NCBI RefSeq assembly: GCF_003012705.1
Contig: NZ_PXYL01000002.1
Location: forward strand, 372,001-436,000
Direction of reading: 5' to 3'
DNA length: 64,000 nt
DNA from: Pseudaminobacter soli (ex Li et al. 2025)
GTDB taxonomy: Bacteria > Pseudomonadota > Alphaproteobacteria > Rhizobiales > Rhizobiaceae
The translations under genes and the position numbers were made by a program. Under the pieces are notes generated by a model. It was not told where the DNA came from. It ran no database searches and saw nothing but the letters and a program-made list of their open reading frames with translations. This document shows, one piece after another, positions 1 to 7,285 of this stretch; position 1 is the stretch's first letter; each line of letters begins with the position of its first letter.

Positions 1-596
1 TCGACAAGGGTTCTATCTTCGTCGATGGCGAACAGATCGGCTATCAGCTCAGGAACGGCAAGCTACAGCCGCTGTCCAACCGTGCCATCGCTACCCAGCG
101 CAGCAAGATCGGCATGGTGTTCCAGCAGTTCAACCTCTATCCGCACATGACCGTTCTGCAGAACGTCATCGAGGCGCCGATCGGGGTACATGGCCGCAGC
201 CGCGACGAGGCGATCACCGAAGCGCGCGAGCTTCTGGCCAAAGTCGGCATGTCGCACAAGGTCAACGCCTATCCGCGCCAGCTCTCGGGCGGACAGCAAC
301 AGCGCGTGGCGATTGCACGCGCACTCGCGATCCGGCCGACGCTGATGCTGTTCGACGAGCCGACCTCTGCGCTCGATCCCGAGTTGGTCGGCGAGGTGCT
401 CACCACCATGCGCAGCCTGGCCGACCAGGGCCTGACCATGATCGTCGTCACCCACGAGATCGGCTTCGCGCGCGAGGCCGCAGACCGCGTGGTGTTCATG
501 GATGGCGGGCGCGTCGTGGAAGAGGGGTCGCCGGAAGCCGTGCTGGAAAACCCCCGGCACCCGCGCACCCGCAGCTTCCTCAGCCGCTTCATCTAG
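1..596 (+). CDS. Amino-acid ABC transporter ATP-binding protein, 5' truncated
   Basis: This is the C-terminal part of an ABC ATPase. The frame is open to the left edge, so the N-terminus and Walker A lie outside the window. The Q-loop region (FQQFNLYPHMT), the signature LSGGQQQRVAIARAL and a Walker B with DEPTSALDPE are all present, followed by the H-loop in VVTHE. The wording around Q-loop and signature is that of the polar amino-acid importers (GlnQ/HisP/ArtP family), so it probably energises uptake of an amino acid from the periplasm. The neighbouring M20 hydrolase may act on a related compound. The stop is followed at once by a palindromic repeat. The substrate cannot be told from this fragment. 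Confidence 0.9.
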   Translation, partial: DKGSIFVDGEQIGYQLRNGKLQPLSNRAIATQRSKIGMVFQQFNLYPHMTVLQNVIEAPIGVHGRSRDEAITEARELLAKVGMSHKVNAYPRQLSGGQQQRVAIARALAIRPTLMLFDEPTSALDPELVGEVLTTMRSLADQGLTMIVVTHEIGFAREAADRVVFMDGGRVVEEGSPEAVLENPRHPRTRSFLSRFI

Positions 597-662
597 AGCA
601 TTTTGAAGCCAGACGGAATCGTCTGGCGTCGCACAAATGCAGCTAAGAAAACGGATAGAGCG
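594..662. repeat. Intergenic palindromic repeat of rhizobial type
   Basis: It starts on the stop codon of the ABC ATPase. An outer pair GCATTTTG (598-605) and CAAATGC (634-640) encloses a perfect 7-bp stem CCAGACG (609-615), loop GAAT, CGTCTGG (620-626). The right end reads AACGGATAGAGCG. This TAGAGCAT...ATAGAGCG layout is what I know from mosaic intergenic repeats scattered through Mesorhizobium-like genomes. It may also help end transcription of the upstream gene. Family assignment is from memory and no second copy was noticed in this window. Confidence 0.55.
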
Positions 663-676
663 GCGGCATAGCATTC

Positions 677-699
677 GTCAGAATGCCCGTCGCTCTGAC
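677..699. promoter_or_regulatory. Inverted repeat upstream of the M20 amidohydrolase
   Basis: GTCAGA (677-682), an 11-bp spacer and TCTGAC (694-699) form a perfect inverted repeat about 52 bases before the start at 751. The length suits a dimeric regulator. No regulator is encoded next to it, so this is only a candidate operator. Confidence 0.3.
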
Positions 700-750
700 G
701 CAGAGAATATGAGAAGGAGAGCTCGTCATTCCGTGGCGAGTCGCTAGACA

Positions 751-1935
751 ATGCAACAATCGAACTTTGCCTCCCTTGCCGATTTCGAAGCCTCGAAGGC
801 GTCCCTGAAGGAAATCCGCCAACATCTCCACGCCAACCCCGAACTCTCCTTCGAGGAAGAGAAGACGGCCGCCTTCGTTGCCGAGAAACTCGAGGCTTGG
901 GGCTACGAGGTGACGCGCGGCGTCGGCGGCCATGGCGTCGTCGGGCGGCTGCGCGTAGGCCAAGGCAATCGCAGCATCGCCATCCGCGCGGACATGGACG
1001 CCCTGCCTATCCACGAAGCGACTGGCCTTCCCTATGCGAGCAAGGCACAGGGCAAGATGCATGCCTGCGGCCATGATGGCCACACCACCATGCTGCTCGG
1101 CGCTGCCGAATATCTGGCGCGCACCAAGAATTTCGAGGGAACCGTCAACCTCATCTTCCAACCGGCCGAAGAGGCGGGCGTGCCGAGCGGCGCGCAGAAG
1201 ATGATCGACGACGGCCTGTTCGAGCGCTTCCCCTGCGACGCGATCTTTGGGCTGCACAACCATCCCGGCGCCCCGGCGGGCAGCTTCCTGATGCGCTCCG
1301 GGCCGCTGATGGCCTCGTCCGACACCGTCGTCATCACAGTGCGCGGCAAGGGCGGTCACGCTTCGCGCCCGCATCTCACCATCGATCCGGTGATGGTTTC
1401 GGCCAGCCTCATCATGTCGTTGCAGACGATCGTGTCGCGCAATGTCGACCCGACCGAGACGGCCGTGGTGACGGTGGGCTCGATCCATGGCGGCGAGGCC
1501 TCCAACGTGATCCCCGAGAGCGTCACGCTGACGCTCAGCGTGCGCTCCTTCTCGCCAGCGGTGCGCGACCTGCTGGAGCGCCGCATCCGTGACCTCACCG
1601 CCACGCTCGCGGCGTCCTACGGCGCAACGGTGGAGATCGACTATCAGCGCGGCTATCCGGTGGTGGTCAATTCTGCTGACGAAACGGAGTTCGCGACCGA
1701 GGTGGTGAACGAACTGGTCGGCGCGGAGAATGTGTCCGTCTGCCCGCTCATTCCAGGCAGCGAAGACTTCGCCTGCTTCCTCGAGCACAAGCCGGGCTGC
1801 TTCCTGCGGCTGGGCAACGGCGTAGACTCGGCGATCCTGCACAACCCGAAATACGACTTCAACGACGACAGCCTCGCCGTCGGTGCCGCCATGTGGGCGC
1901 GGCTGGCGGAGCGCTTCCTGTGGCGGCCGCGGTAA
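751..1935 (+). CDS. M20D-family amidohydrolase (hippurate/N-acyl-amino-acid hydrolase type)
   Basis: A cytosolic 394-residue metallo-amidohydrolase, full length for the family. The metal site is clear: IRADMDALP near residue 85, then MHACGHDGH with C106 and H108 as likely ligands, PAEEAG near 145, HNHPG near 170 and GSEDFACFLE near 340. The middle (about 185-300) is the lid/dimerisation domain. The family removes acyl groups from N-acyl amino acids, hippurate or IAA conjugates; the actual substrate is unknown. An in-frame TAG at 745-747 fixes the start at 751 or later. The ATG lacks a good ribosome binding site directly before it. It follows an amino-acid ABC ATPase, so it may process the imported compound. 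Confidence 0.85.
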   Translation: MQQSNFASLADFEASKASLKEIRQHLHANPELSFEEEKTAAFVAEKLEAWGYEVTRGVGGHGVVGRLRVGQGNRSIAIRADMDALPIHEATGLPYASKAQGKMHACGHDGHTTMLLGAAEYLARTKNFEGTVNLIFQPAEEAGVPSGAQKMIDDGLFERFPCDAIFGLHNHPGAPAGSFLMRSGPLMASSDTVVITVRGKGGHASRPHLTIDPVMVSASLIMSLQTIVSRNVDPTETAVVTVGSIHGGEASNVIPESVTLTLSVRSFSPAVRDLLERRIRDLTATLAASYGATVEIDYQRGYPVVVNSADETEFATEVVNELVGAENVSVCPLIPGSEDFACFLEHKPGCFLRLGNGVDSAILHNPKYDFNDDSLAVGAAMWARLAERFLWRPR

Positions 1936-1987
1936 GACTGAAGGTCAACCGATCACCATGCCATCAGGGCAGCCGGCACCGGCTGCC

Positions 1988-2596
1988 TCAAACGCCTAGG
2001 CCCTCGGCCGTTCGGCGCAGATCGACGGCAAGCTCGGACGTCATCTCCTGCGCGCGATCCTCGCGGGCGGGCTTTCCGTCTGGAGACGTGTGGGCGGCCA
2101 GAACTCGGTCGCGCTCGCGGATCAGGCCGGCGATATCGTCGGCATAGAGCGCGATCACGGCCGCCAGCCAGCGGTTCACCAGATAGGATGGCCGCGCGAA
2201 ATGCGGGTCGAAGCGTGGCAGAAGGGCGATCGTGCCTTCGGCGTCGAGCCATTCGTCGCCCACGACCCACTGGTTGACGGTGAACAGCCGTATCAGCTGG
2301 CCATAGGCATCGACCCCGATCGCGACGAGATGGTGGATCGGGCCCTTGGGTCCGTCCGGCTGCACGAAGCAGTGAAAATGACCATGCTCAGCCTGGCCAT
2401 CCTGCGGTGGATGGCTGTGGTAGTACCACTGCGCTCCGGTCTCCGGATCGAACACGTCGCCGGCCGGAAAATGTTCCCAGGCGGCGACGGACTTCGCTTC
2501 GCGCAGCGTTTCCAGAAGCACGTTACTGGCTGATTTCGCCAGCACCTGCTCGCAAAAGAGCGCCTGTCGTGCCGCCTGCGCCTTTGCCTCGTCCAT
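1988..2596 (-). CDS. Conserved protein of unknown function, histidine-rich (DUF6969-like), last gene of sulfur operon
   Basis: 202 residues, no signal peptide or membrane segment. I do not know its function; it resembles proteins I recall as DUF6969. The striking part is a histidine/cysteine cluster at H60, H62, H71, H73, H75 and C76 (HSHPP then HGHFHCF), which looks like a metal site. A second conserved-looking block, VNQWVVGDEW then FARPSYLVNRWL, lies near residues 108-142. It starts 27 bases after the cysteine-repeat gene and is the fourth gene of the rhodanese/TsuA operon, so a role in sulfur or metal handling is inferred from position only. Confidence 0.75.
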   Translation of the reverse strand: MDEAKAQAARQALFCEQVLAKSASNVLLETLREAKSVAAWEHFPAGDVFDPETGAQWYYHSHPPQDGQAEHGHFHCFVQPDGPKGPIHHLVAIGVDAYGQLIRLFTVNQWVVGDEWLDAEGTIALLPRFDPHFARPSYLVNRWLAAVIALYADDIAGLIRERDRVLAAHTSPDGKPAREDRAQEMTSELAVDLRRTAEGLGV

Positions 2597-2623
2597 CGTC
2601 GCGGGTCTCCGGGCTCAGCTTGC

Positions 2624-3055
2624 CTATTGCGGCTGTGCCGCGCAAGGGGAAGCCGGGGCTGCAGCACATGGCGAGGCGGCTGCGCGCGGAGAAGCAGGCG
2701 CGGCTGAACAGGGGGAAGCCGCTGCACATGGCGCCGGCGCGGGACTGCATGGAGCGGCGGCTGCGCAGGGGCTCGATGCTGAGCAAGGCGACACTGCCGA
2801 GCAAGGCGAGACTGCCGCACATGGGGATGCAGCAGCACAGGGCGATGCAGCCGCGCAGGGGCTTGCCGCGCTGCAGGGCGCAGCAGCGCTACACGGATTC
2901 GCTGCACCGCATGGATTGCCTGCCGCGCTCGAGGCCGCAGGCGCCGCGACGGCCGGGGCGGCCTTTGGTGCGGCGAAGCGATAGTGGTCCACCGCGACCG
3001 CCGAGGTGGCGGCGAGGAAGGCGGTACCGAAGAGGAGTGTGTTGCGCGCGCTCAT
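2624..3055 (-). CDS. Secreted or anchored Cys-rich PC-hexapeptide-repeat protein
   Basis: 143 residues. An N-terminal hydrophobic segment (about residues 7-21) is a signal peptide or membrane anchor. After an Ala/Pro linker, residues 47-140 are a repeat of six residues, x-P-C-x-A-x. Cysteines stand at 49, 55, 61, 67, 73, 79, 85, 91, 97 and 103 with exact spacing of six, then at 110, 116, 130 and 138. One unit near residue 124 has Arg in place of Cys. Its start codon overlaps the stop of the sulfur permease gene (ATGA), which indicates translational coupling. No enzyme fold is expected. A periplasmic thiol-rich carrier or sink for sulfane sulfur or metal is an inference. It was chosen as coding because of the coupling, the clean signal segment and the strict residue-level repeat. 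Confidence 0.75.
   Translation of the reverse strand: MSARNTLLFGTAFLAATSAVAVDHYRFAAPKAAPAVAAPAASSAAGNPCGAANPCSAAAPCSAASPCAAASPCAAASPCAAVSPCSAVSPCSASSPCAAAAPCSPAPAPCAAASPCSAAPASPRAAASPCAAAPASPCAAQPQ
2636..2917 (-). repeat. Coding tandem repeat, 18-bp unit
   Basis: This is the DNA behind the PC-hexapeptide array: imperfect 18-bp units, each giving x-P-C-x-A-x. The units vary at codon third positions while Pro and Cys are kept, which suggests selection on the protein. Unit number may vary between strains. Confidence 0.7.
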
Positions 3056-4281
3056 TTCTTGTTGAATCCGTCGAGGCCAAACAGGGGACGCAGCGCGACG
3101 CCGCCGAGGCTTCCGGCGAAGGCCGAGGCGAACCAGAGCCAGCCATGAACGCTGCCCGAAGCGATGCCGGAAAACAGCGCTCCGACGTTGCAGCCGAAGG
3201 AAAGCCGCGCGCCATAGCCCATTAGTACGCCGCCGATGGCCGCCGCCAGGAACGAGGCGAAAGGCACATGCACCTTCGGCGCGAATTTTCCGGCAAGGCC
3301 GGCGGCAAGGGCGGCACCCAAAATGATGCCGAAATTCATCACCGAGGTGACGTCGGCCAGCACGCTGGAGCCGAGCGCCTTGGCCGGTCCCGGCCAGTTC
3401 CAGAAGGCCCAGGTCTCGACCGGAAAGCCGACGGCCTGCGCCATCTTGGCTCCCCATAGTCCGAAGCCGAAGGTGACCGACCAGGGGTGGCCCGCCGTTA
3501 CCAGAGTGGCGATGTTGAGCGCGGCGAGGCCGAGGCCGGCTGCGAATAGCGGCCACGGACCTTGCAGCAGCCGCGCGAACCCATGCTTCGAGGAGGGTTT
3601 CACCTCTTCAAGGCTGCCATGAGTGCGGCGCTCGATGAGCACGGTGATCGCCGCGACGGCACCGAGGCCGGCCAGCGTCACTATTACGCCGCCGGGCACG
3701 CCAAGTGCGCTGCCAAGGCTGATCTGCTGCAGGGAAGGCTGCGCCAGCCACCAGGGCAGGTGCGCCGTGCCGATAACTGCCCCGACGATGAAGAAGATCA
3801 GCGTGACCAGCATGCGTGCGCTGCCGCCGCCGACGGTGAACAGCGTGCCCGATCCACAGCCGCCGCCGAGCTGCATGCCGAGCCCGAACATCGCCGCGCC
3901 CACCAGCACCGAAATGCCGACCGGCGCGAATGCGCCCGAAAGCGCCTGCCCGTTGATGCTGCCTGCGGCCAGCAGAGGAATGAACACCACGGAAGCCGCC
4001 GCAATCATCAGCATCTGCGCGCGGATTGCGCGGCCGCGCCGCTCCACCACGAAGCGCCGCCAGCCGCCGGTGAAACCGAAGGAGGCGTGATAGAGCGTCA
4101 TGCCGAGCAGGCCGCCGATGAGGAACAGAAGCGCCTGGCGAGGGCTGATCGCCTCGCCGAGGGCAAGTGCTCCGAGCACGAAGGCGAGGACGGCCACGAC
4201 GACCGGCCCCTTGTCGAGGTTGAAGCGCGCGGCCGGCGCGCGCAGTGCTGCGTTGATTTCAGTCATGGTCTGGTCGGGCAC
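3052..4281 (-). CDS. YeeE/YedE (TsuA-like) sulfur-compound permease
   Basis: A 409-residue polytopic membrane protein with two copies of the Sulf_transp/YeeE-YedE domain. The first copy carries GGGCGSGTLF (C142) and the second SFGCNVGALF (C364). Conserved cysteines at these places relay thiosulfate through the pore in the characterised homologue TsuA. It probably brings thiosulfate or a related sulfur donor into the cytosol. It lies 94 bases after the periplasmic rhodanese gene and overlaps the next gene by ATGA. The start ATG at 4281 follows the soluble N-terminal stretch MPDQTMTEINAAL; a second ATG at residue 6 is possible. Confidence 0.88.
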   Translation of the reverse strand: MPDQTMTEINAALRAPAARFNLDKGPVVVAVLAFVLGALALGEAISPRQALLFLIGGLLGMTLYHASFGFTGGWRRFVVERRGRAIRAQMLMIAAASVVFIPLLAAGSINGQALSGAFAPVGISVLVGAAMFGLGMQLGGGCGSGTLFTVGGGSARMLVTLIFFIVGAVIGTAHLPWWLAQPSLQQISLGSALGVPGGVIVTLAGLGAVAAITVLIERRTHGSLEEVKPSSKHGFARLLQGPWPLFAAGLGLAALNIATLVTAGHPWSVTFGFGLWGAKMAQAVGFPVETWAFWNWPGPAKALGSSVLADVTSVMNFGIILGAALAAGLAGKFAPKVHVPFASFLAAAIGGVLMGYGARLSFGCNVGALFSGIASGSVHGWLWFASAFAGSLGGVALRPLFGLDGFNKK

Positions 4282-4375
4282 GAATTTGCGGATGCGGATT
4301 GCGCAGTCCGTTCAAAATAAGATGTCCAGGATCGCTCCCGGACATCTCGGTCATCTCGAACTGGCGCGGCGAGGC

Positions 4376-5296
4376 TCACGAGCCGGGCTGCACGGGGCGC
4401 TCGGGATCGGCCGCCCATTCGGCCATCGAGCCGTCATACATCTTGGTGTTCTTGTTGCCTTCGATCTCGCTCAGGCCGAACCACACGACCGAAGCCCAGT
4501 GGCCTGTGTTGCAGAAGGCGATGTTCTTCTCGTCATTTCCGAGACCTACCGCATTGGAAAGCTTGGCGACTTCTTCCTTGGAGGCGAAGGAAGCCTTGTT
4601 GGTATCGTAGAGCTTGCTGTTTTCCAGGTTCACGGCGCCGGGAATGGTGCCGGCGATGCGCACGACCGGGCTCTTGGCCTCGCCCTTGAACTGCGCGGCG
4701 GGGCGGCCGTCGACCAGCTTGGTGCCTTCGGCGCGTGCCTGCTCGACATCGGCCGTGGTGGCCAGCAGCTCCTTCCGCAGCTCGCCGGTAAAGCTGGCGG
4801 GCGCCGGCTTCGCGGCTTCAGTCGAGAGCTCGCCGCCAGCGGCCTCCCAGCCGCGTTCGCCGCCGTCGAGGATCGAGACGGCGTCGTGGCCGAGCACCTT
4901 GAAGGTCCAGTAGACGCGGGTCGCGCCGCCGAACTCGGAGGAATCGGTGCCGTTCGGCACGATCACAACATGGCTGTCGTTGCTGATGCCCAGCGCGCCG
5001 ATGGTCTTGCTGATCTGGTCGACTGCCGGCAGCATGCCAGGCACGCCGTTCACTTCCGCGCGCCAGCCGGCGGTGGAGTAGGGGGCGTTGACGGCGCCGG
5101 GCACATGGCCCTTGTCATAGGGGTTGCCTTCCTTGTCGGCGTCGCGGATGTCAATTACCACAAGGCTCTTGTCGCCAAGATGGGCCTTCAGCCAGGCGGC
5201 GTCGACAAGCGGCTGGTCGGTCAGGCGTTCGGCCTGGGCTCCGGTGGCGAAGGTCAGGGCAGCTCCCAAGGCTGCGGCGAAAAAGGAAAGGCGCAT
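4376..5296 (-). CDS. Periplasmic thiosulfate sulfurtransferase (two-domain rhodanese)
   Basis: 306 residues from an ATG preceded by AGGAG; an upstream in-frame ATG at 5335 would hide the signal peptide behind 13 extra residues. Residues 1-22 are a typical Sec signal ending in AQA. Two rhodanese domains follow. The first is probably structural, with VVIDIRDADKEG near 45-56. The second holds the active loop CNTGHWAS with C262, the residue that carries the persulfide. Known two-domain rhodaneses move sulfane sulfur from thiosulfate to an acceptor thiol. As first gene of the operon it could load sulfur onto the cysteine-repeat protein or release sulfite for other use; that link is inferred. Confidence 0.9.
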   Translation of the reverse strand: MRLSFFAAALGAALTFATGAQAERLTDQPLVDAAWLKAHLGDKSLVVIDIRDADKEGNPYDKGHVPGAVNAPYSTAGWRAEVNGVPGMLPAVDQISKTIGALGISNDSHVVIVPNGTDSSEFGGATRVYWTFKVLGHDAVSILDGGERGWEAAGGELSTEAAKPAPASFTGELRKELLATTADVEQARAEGTKLVDGRPAAQFKGEAKSPVVRIAGTIPGAVNLENSKLYDTNKASFASKEEVAKLSNAVGLGNDEKNIAFCNTGHWASVVWFGLSEIEGNKNTKMYDGSMAEWAADPERPVQPGS

Positions 5297-5390
5297 CGAC
5301 TGCTCCTGATGTTTTGGAAAAGCGTTCGATGGCACTTATAGGCGCGCCGGGAACGCCAAGCATGGCAAGCGTTCTTCAATCTCTGGAAGA

Positions 5391-5412
5391 CATTGGAAGA
5401 AACTGCCCAATG
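5391..5412. promoter_or_regulatory. Inverted repeat upstream of the rhodanese operon
   Basis: CATTGG (5391-5396), 10 bases, CCAATG (5407-5412), about 95 bases before the rhodanese start. TGGAAG occurs three times nearby (from about 5383, 5394 and 5424). This may be the operator of a sulfur-responsive regulator, but none is encoded in the window. Confidence 0.3.
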
Positions 5413-5503
5413 TGACGCAATAATTGGAAGGAATTTTCATCTGGAATGTATGCCGGCGAACGGCGGAGCATAAATCATCCGAATCCGCGGCAGTTGCCCA
5501 TAC

Positions 5504-5536
5504 GAAAAGGCCGTTCGCCTTGCAGCGAACGGCCTT
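5504..5536 (-). terminator. Intrinsic terminator of the PotABCD-like operon
   Basis: A perfect 11-bp stem, AAGGCCGTTCG (5507-5517) with CGAACGGCCTT (5526-5536) and an 8-base loop. It has TTTT on the minus-strand 3' side and ATACTTTTT on the plus side. It sits 26 bases after the last permease gene and may act in both directions. Confidence 0.8.
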
Positions 5537-5561
5537 GATACTTTTTAGGCTTTGAGGTGCC

Positions 5562-6404
5562 TCAGGCTGCCTTTGCCACCCGCGCGCGCTGCCAGCGCCA
5601 CAAGTCGCGGCCGAGGATGCCCAGGACTGTCAGCGAGATCAGGATCACCGAGATCGCCGCGATCGCGGGATCGATGTTGTCGCGCATGCCGTTCCACATC
5701 TGGCGAGGCAGGGTGACGACGTTGAAGCTGGTGATGAACAGCGTCACCGAGATTTCTTCCCAGGAGAGGATGAAGGCGAAGAAGGCGGCCGAGATGATGC
5801 CGAACCTGGCATTGGGCAGAATGATCCAGAAAATCGACTGCCACAGTGAAGCGCCCAGGCCGCGCGCGGCCATGTCGATGCGCCTGTCGATCTGGCTGAG
5901 TGAAACCATGAAGGTGACCAGTGCAAAGGGCGTTGCCACTACGACATGGGCCAGGATGACGCCGCCGATGCTGTCGAAGCCGATCCAGGGCGCGATGTCG
6001 ATCAGCGAGGTCTCGAAGAAGTAGAGGATGATTGCCGACACAACCGGCGGCATCACCATGGGCAGGAACACCAGCGCGGCCAGCATCGTCGAGAAGCGGT
6101 TGCGCACATACCAGAGCCCCAGCCCGAACATCACCGCGAACATAGTGGCGATGGCGGCGCTTGCCAGCGCAATGCCGAGGCTGAGCTTGATGCTGTCGAA
6201 CCAGACCGGGTTGGTAATCAACGCCTCGTAGTGGCGCAGCGACCAGTTGCCCTTGGGCATCGAGAGATAGCGCGCGCCGGTGAAGGATACCGGTACGATG
6301 GCCAGGAGCGGCATCAGCAGGAAGGCGATCGTGAGATAGACGATAGCTGCGCTGACGCGGCCGGGCTTGTCGGTGCTGTTCGGGTTGGCGCTCATTGATG
6401 TCAC
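5562..6404 (-). CDS. ABC transporter permease, PotC-like
   Basis: A 280-residue inner-membrane permease with about six hydrophobic segments and the binding-protein-dependent EAA-type loop near residues 170-190 (AARGLGASLWQSIFWIILP), the site of contact with the ATPase. It is closest in style to the PotC/YdcV permeases of the spermidine/putrescine-type importers. Its start overlaps the stop of the upstream permease gene by 4 bases. It is last in a four-gene transporter operon and is followed by a strong terminator. Substrate unknown; the enzymes encoded across the divergent promoter suggest an amide or amino-acid derivative. Confidence 0.9.
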   Translation of the reverse strand: MTSMSANPNSTDKPGRVSAAIVYLTIAFLLMPLLAIVPVSFTGARYLSMPKGNWSLRHYEALITNPVWFDSIKLSLGIALASAAIATMFAVMFGLGLWYVRNRFSTMLAALVFLPMVMPPVVSAIILYFFETSLIDIAPWIGFDSIGGVILAHVVVATPFALVTFMVSLSQIDRRIDMAARGLGASLWQSIFWIILPNARFGIISAAFFAFILSWEEISVTLFITSFNVVTLPRQMWNGMRDNIDPAIAAISVILISLTVLGILGRDLWRWQRARVAKAA

Positions 6405-7228
6405 CCTACGAGCTTGTCGAGACGCGCGACCTTGTGGAGCAGCGCCCCGAGTGCGGCCACGATGACCAAAAGAACCACGCTGATTGCGGCGGCCAGTCCC
6501 CAGTTCACGGTCTGGAAGAGCTGCAGATAGATGAACTCCGCCACCATCACGCTGCGGCCGCCCGAGAGGATCGCCGGGGTGATGAAGAAGCCAAGCGCGA
6601 AGACGAAGACGATGATGCTGGCGCCAAGCACGCCGGGCATGGTCATGGGCAGCGTCACGGTCCAGAAGATGCGCATGCGCCCGGCGCCCAAACCGCTTGC
6701 CGCCTGCGGCACGCGCGGATCGACCTGGCGCAGCGCAGAGGCAAGCGGGAAGACCGCGAACGGAATGAGGAAATGCGTCATGCCGATGATGCTGCCGAGT
6801 TCATTGCGAACCAGCGCAAGCGGCTCCTTGATGACGCCAACGCTCATCAGGCTCTCATTGATGATGCCGTTGTTGCGCAGCAGGATCAGCCAGCCGAAGG
6901 CGCGGATCAGAACCGAGATCCAGAACGGGATAAGCACGCAATATTCGATCAGCCGCTGCCGCTTCGGCGGGCCGAATACCCAGTTGTAGGCGATGGCATA
7001 GGCGAGCGTCACCGACACCAGCGTGACGATGACGCAGATGCGCAGCGTGCGGATGAGCACCACCTGCACGGTCGGGTCGGTGAAAATACGGATATACTGC
7101 CCCAAGCCGGGCTCGGGGTCGGTCACGCTCCACTTGGCCACCACGAAGAAGGGCAGCACATAGGAGGCGACCAGAAAGAGCGGCAGGGGAGCCAGCAGGA
7201 TCGCATAACGCATCCAGGATCGTGTCAT
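6401..7228 (-). CDS. ABC transporter permease, PotB-like
   Basis: A 275-residue permease with an N-terminal membrane segment, a long periplasmic loop and further membrane helices. The ATPase-contact loop is near residues 175-195 (AASGLGAGRMRIFWTVTLP). The family wording (LIRAFGWLILLRNNGIIN) is typical of PotB/YdcU proteins. It pairs with the next gene, which it overlaps by 4 bases. It is separated from the upstream solute-binding protein by a short spacer holding a perfect hairpin. Confidence 0.9.
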   Translation of the reverse strand: MTRSWMRYAILLAPLPLFLVASYVLPFFVVAKWSVTDPEPGLGQYIRIFTDPTVQVVLIRTLRICVIVTLVSVTLAYAIAYNWVFGPPKRQRLIEYCVLIPFWISVLIRAFGWLILLRNNGIINESLMSVGVIKEPLALVRNELGSIIGMTHFLIPFAVFPLASALRQVDPRVPQAASGLGAGRMRIFWTVTLPMTMPGVLGASIIVFVFALGFFITPAILSGGRSVMVAEFIYLQLFQTVNWGLAAAISVVLLVIVAALGALLHKVARLDKLVG

Positions 7229-7262
7229 GATCGAGGCTCTCCTGACGCTCTCGGGTGATGAA

Positions 7263-7282
7263 GGAGCGGCTTACGCCGCTCC
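7263..7282 (-). other. Hairpin between solute-binding protein and permease genes
   Basis: GGAGCGGC, loop TTAC, GCCGCTCC: a perfect 8-bp stem directly after the binding-protein stop codon, with no U-tract. Such hairpins protect the upstream mRNA segment and let the binding protein be made in excess over the permeases. Confidence 0.55.
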
Positions 7283-7285
7283 CGC

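Noticed and set aside
643-1842. Long open frame opposite the M20 amidohydrolase
   Set aside because: Arg/His/Ala-rich shadow with no motif, fully antisense to a gene with clear catalytic motifs; high GC content produces such frames.
2636-2917. CRISPR array or non-coding tandem repeat
   Set aside because: The period is 18 bp with no spacers, in frame, and it preserves Pro-Cys; it is a coding repeat.
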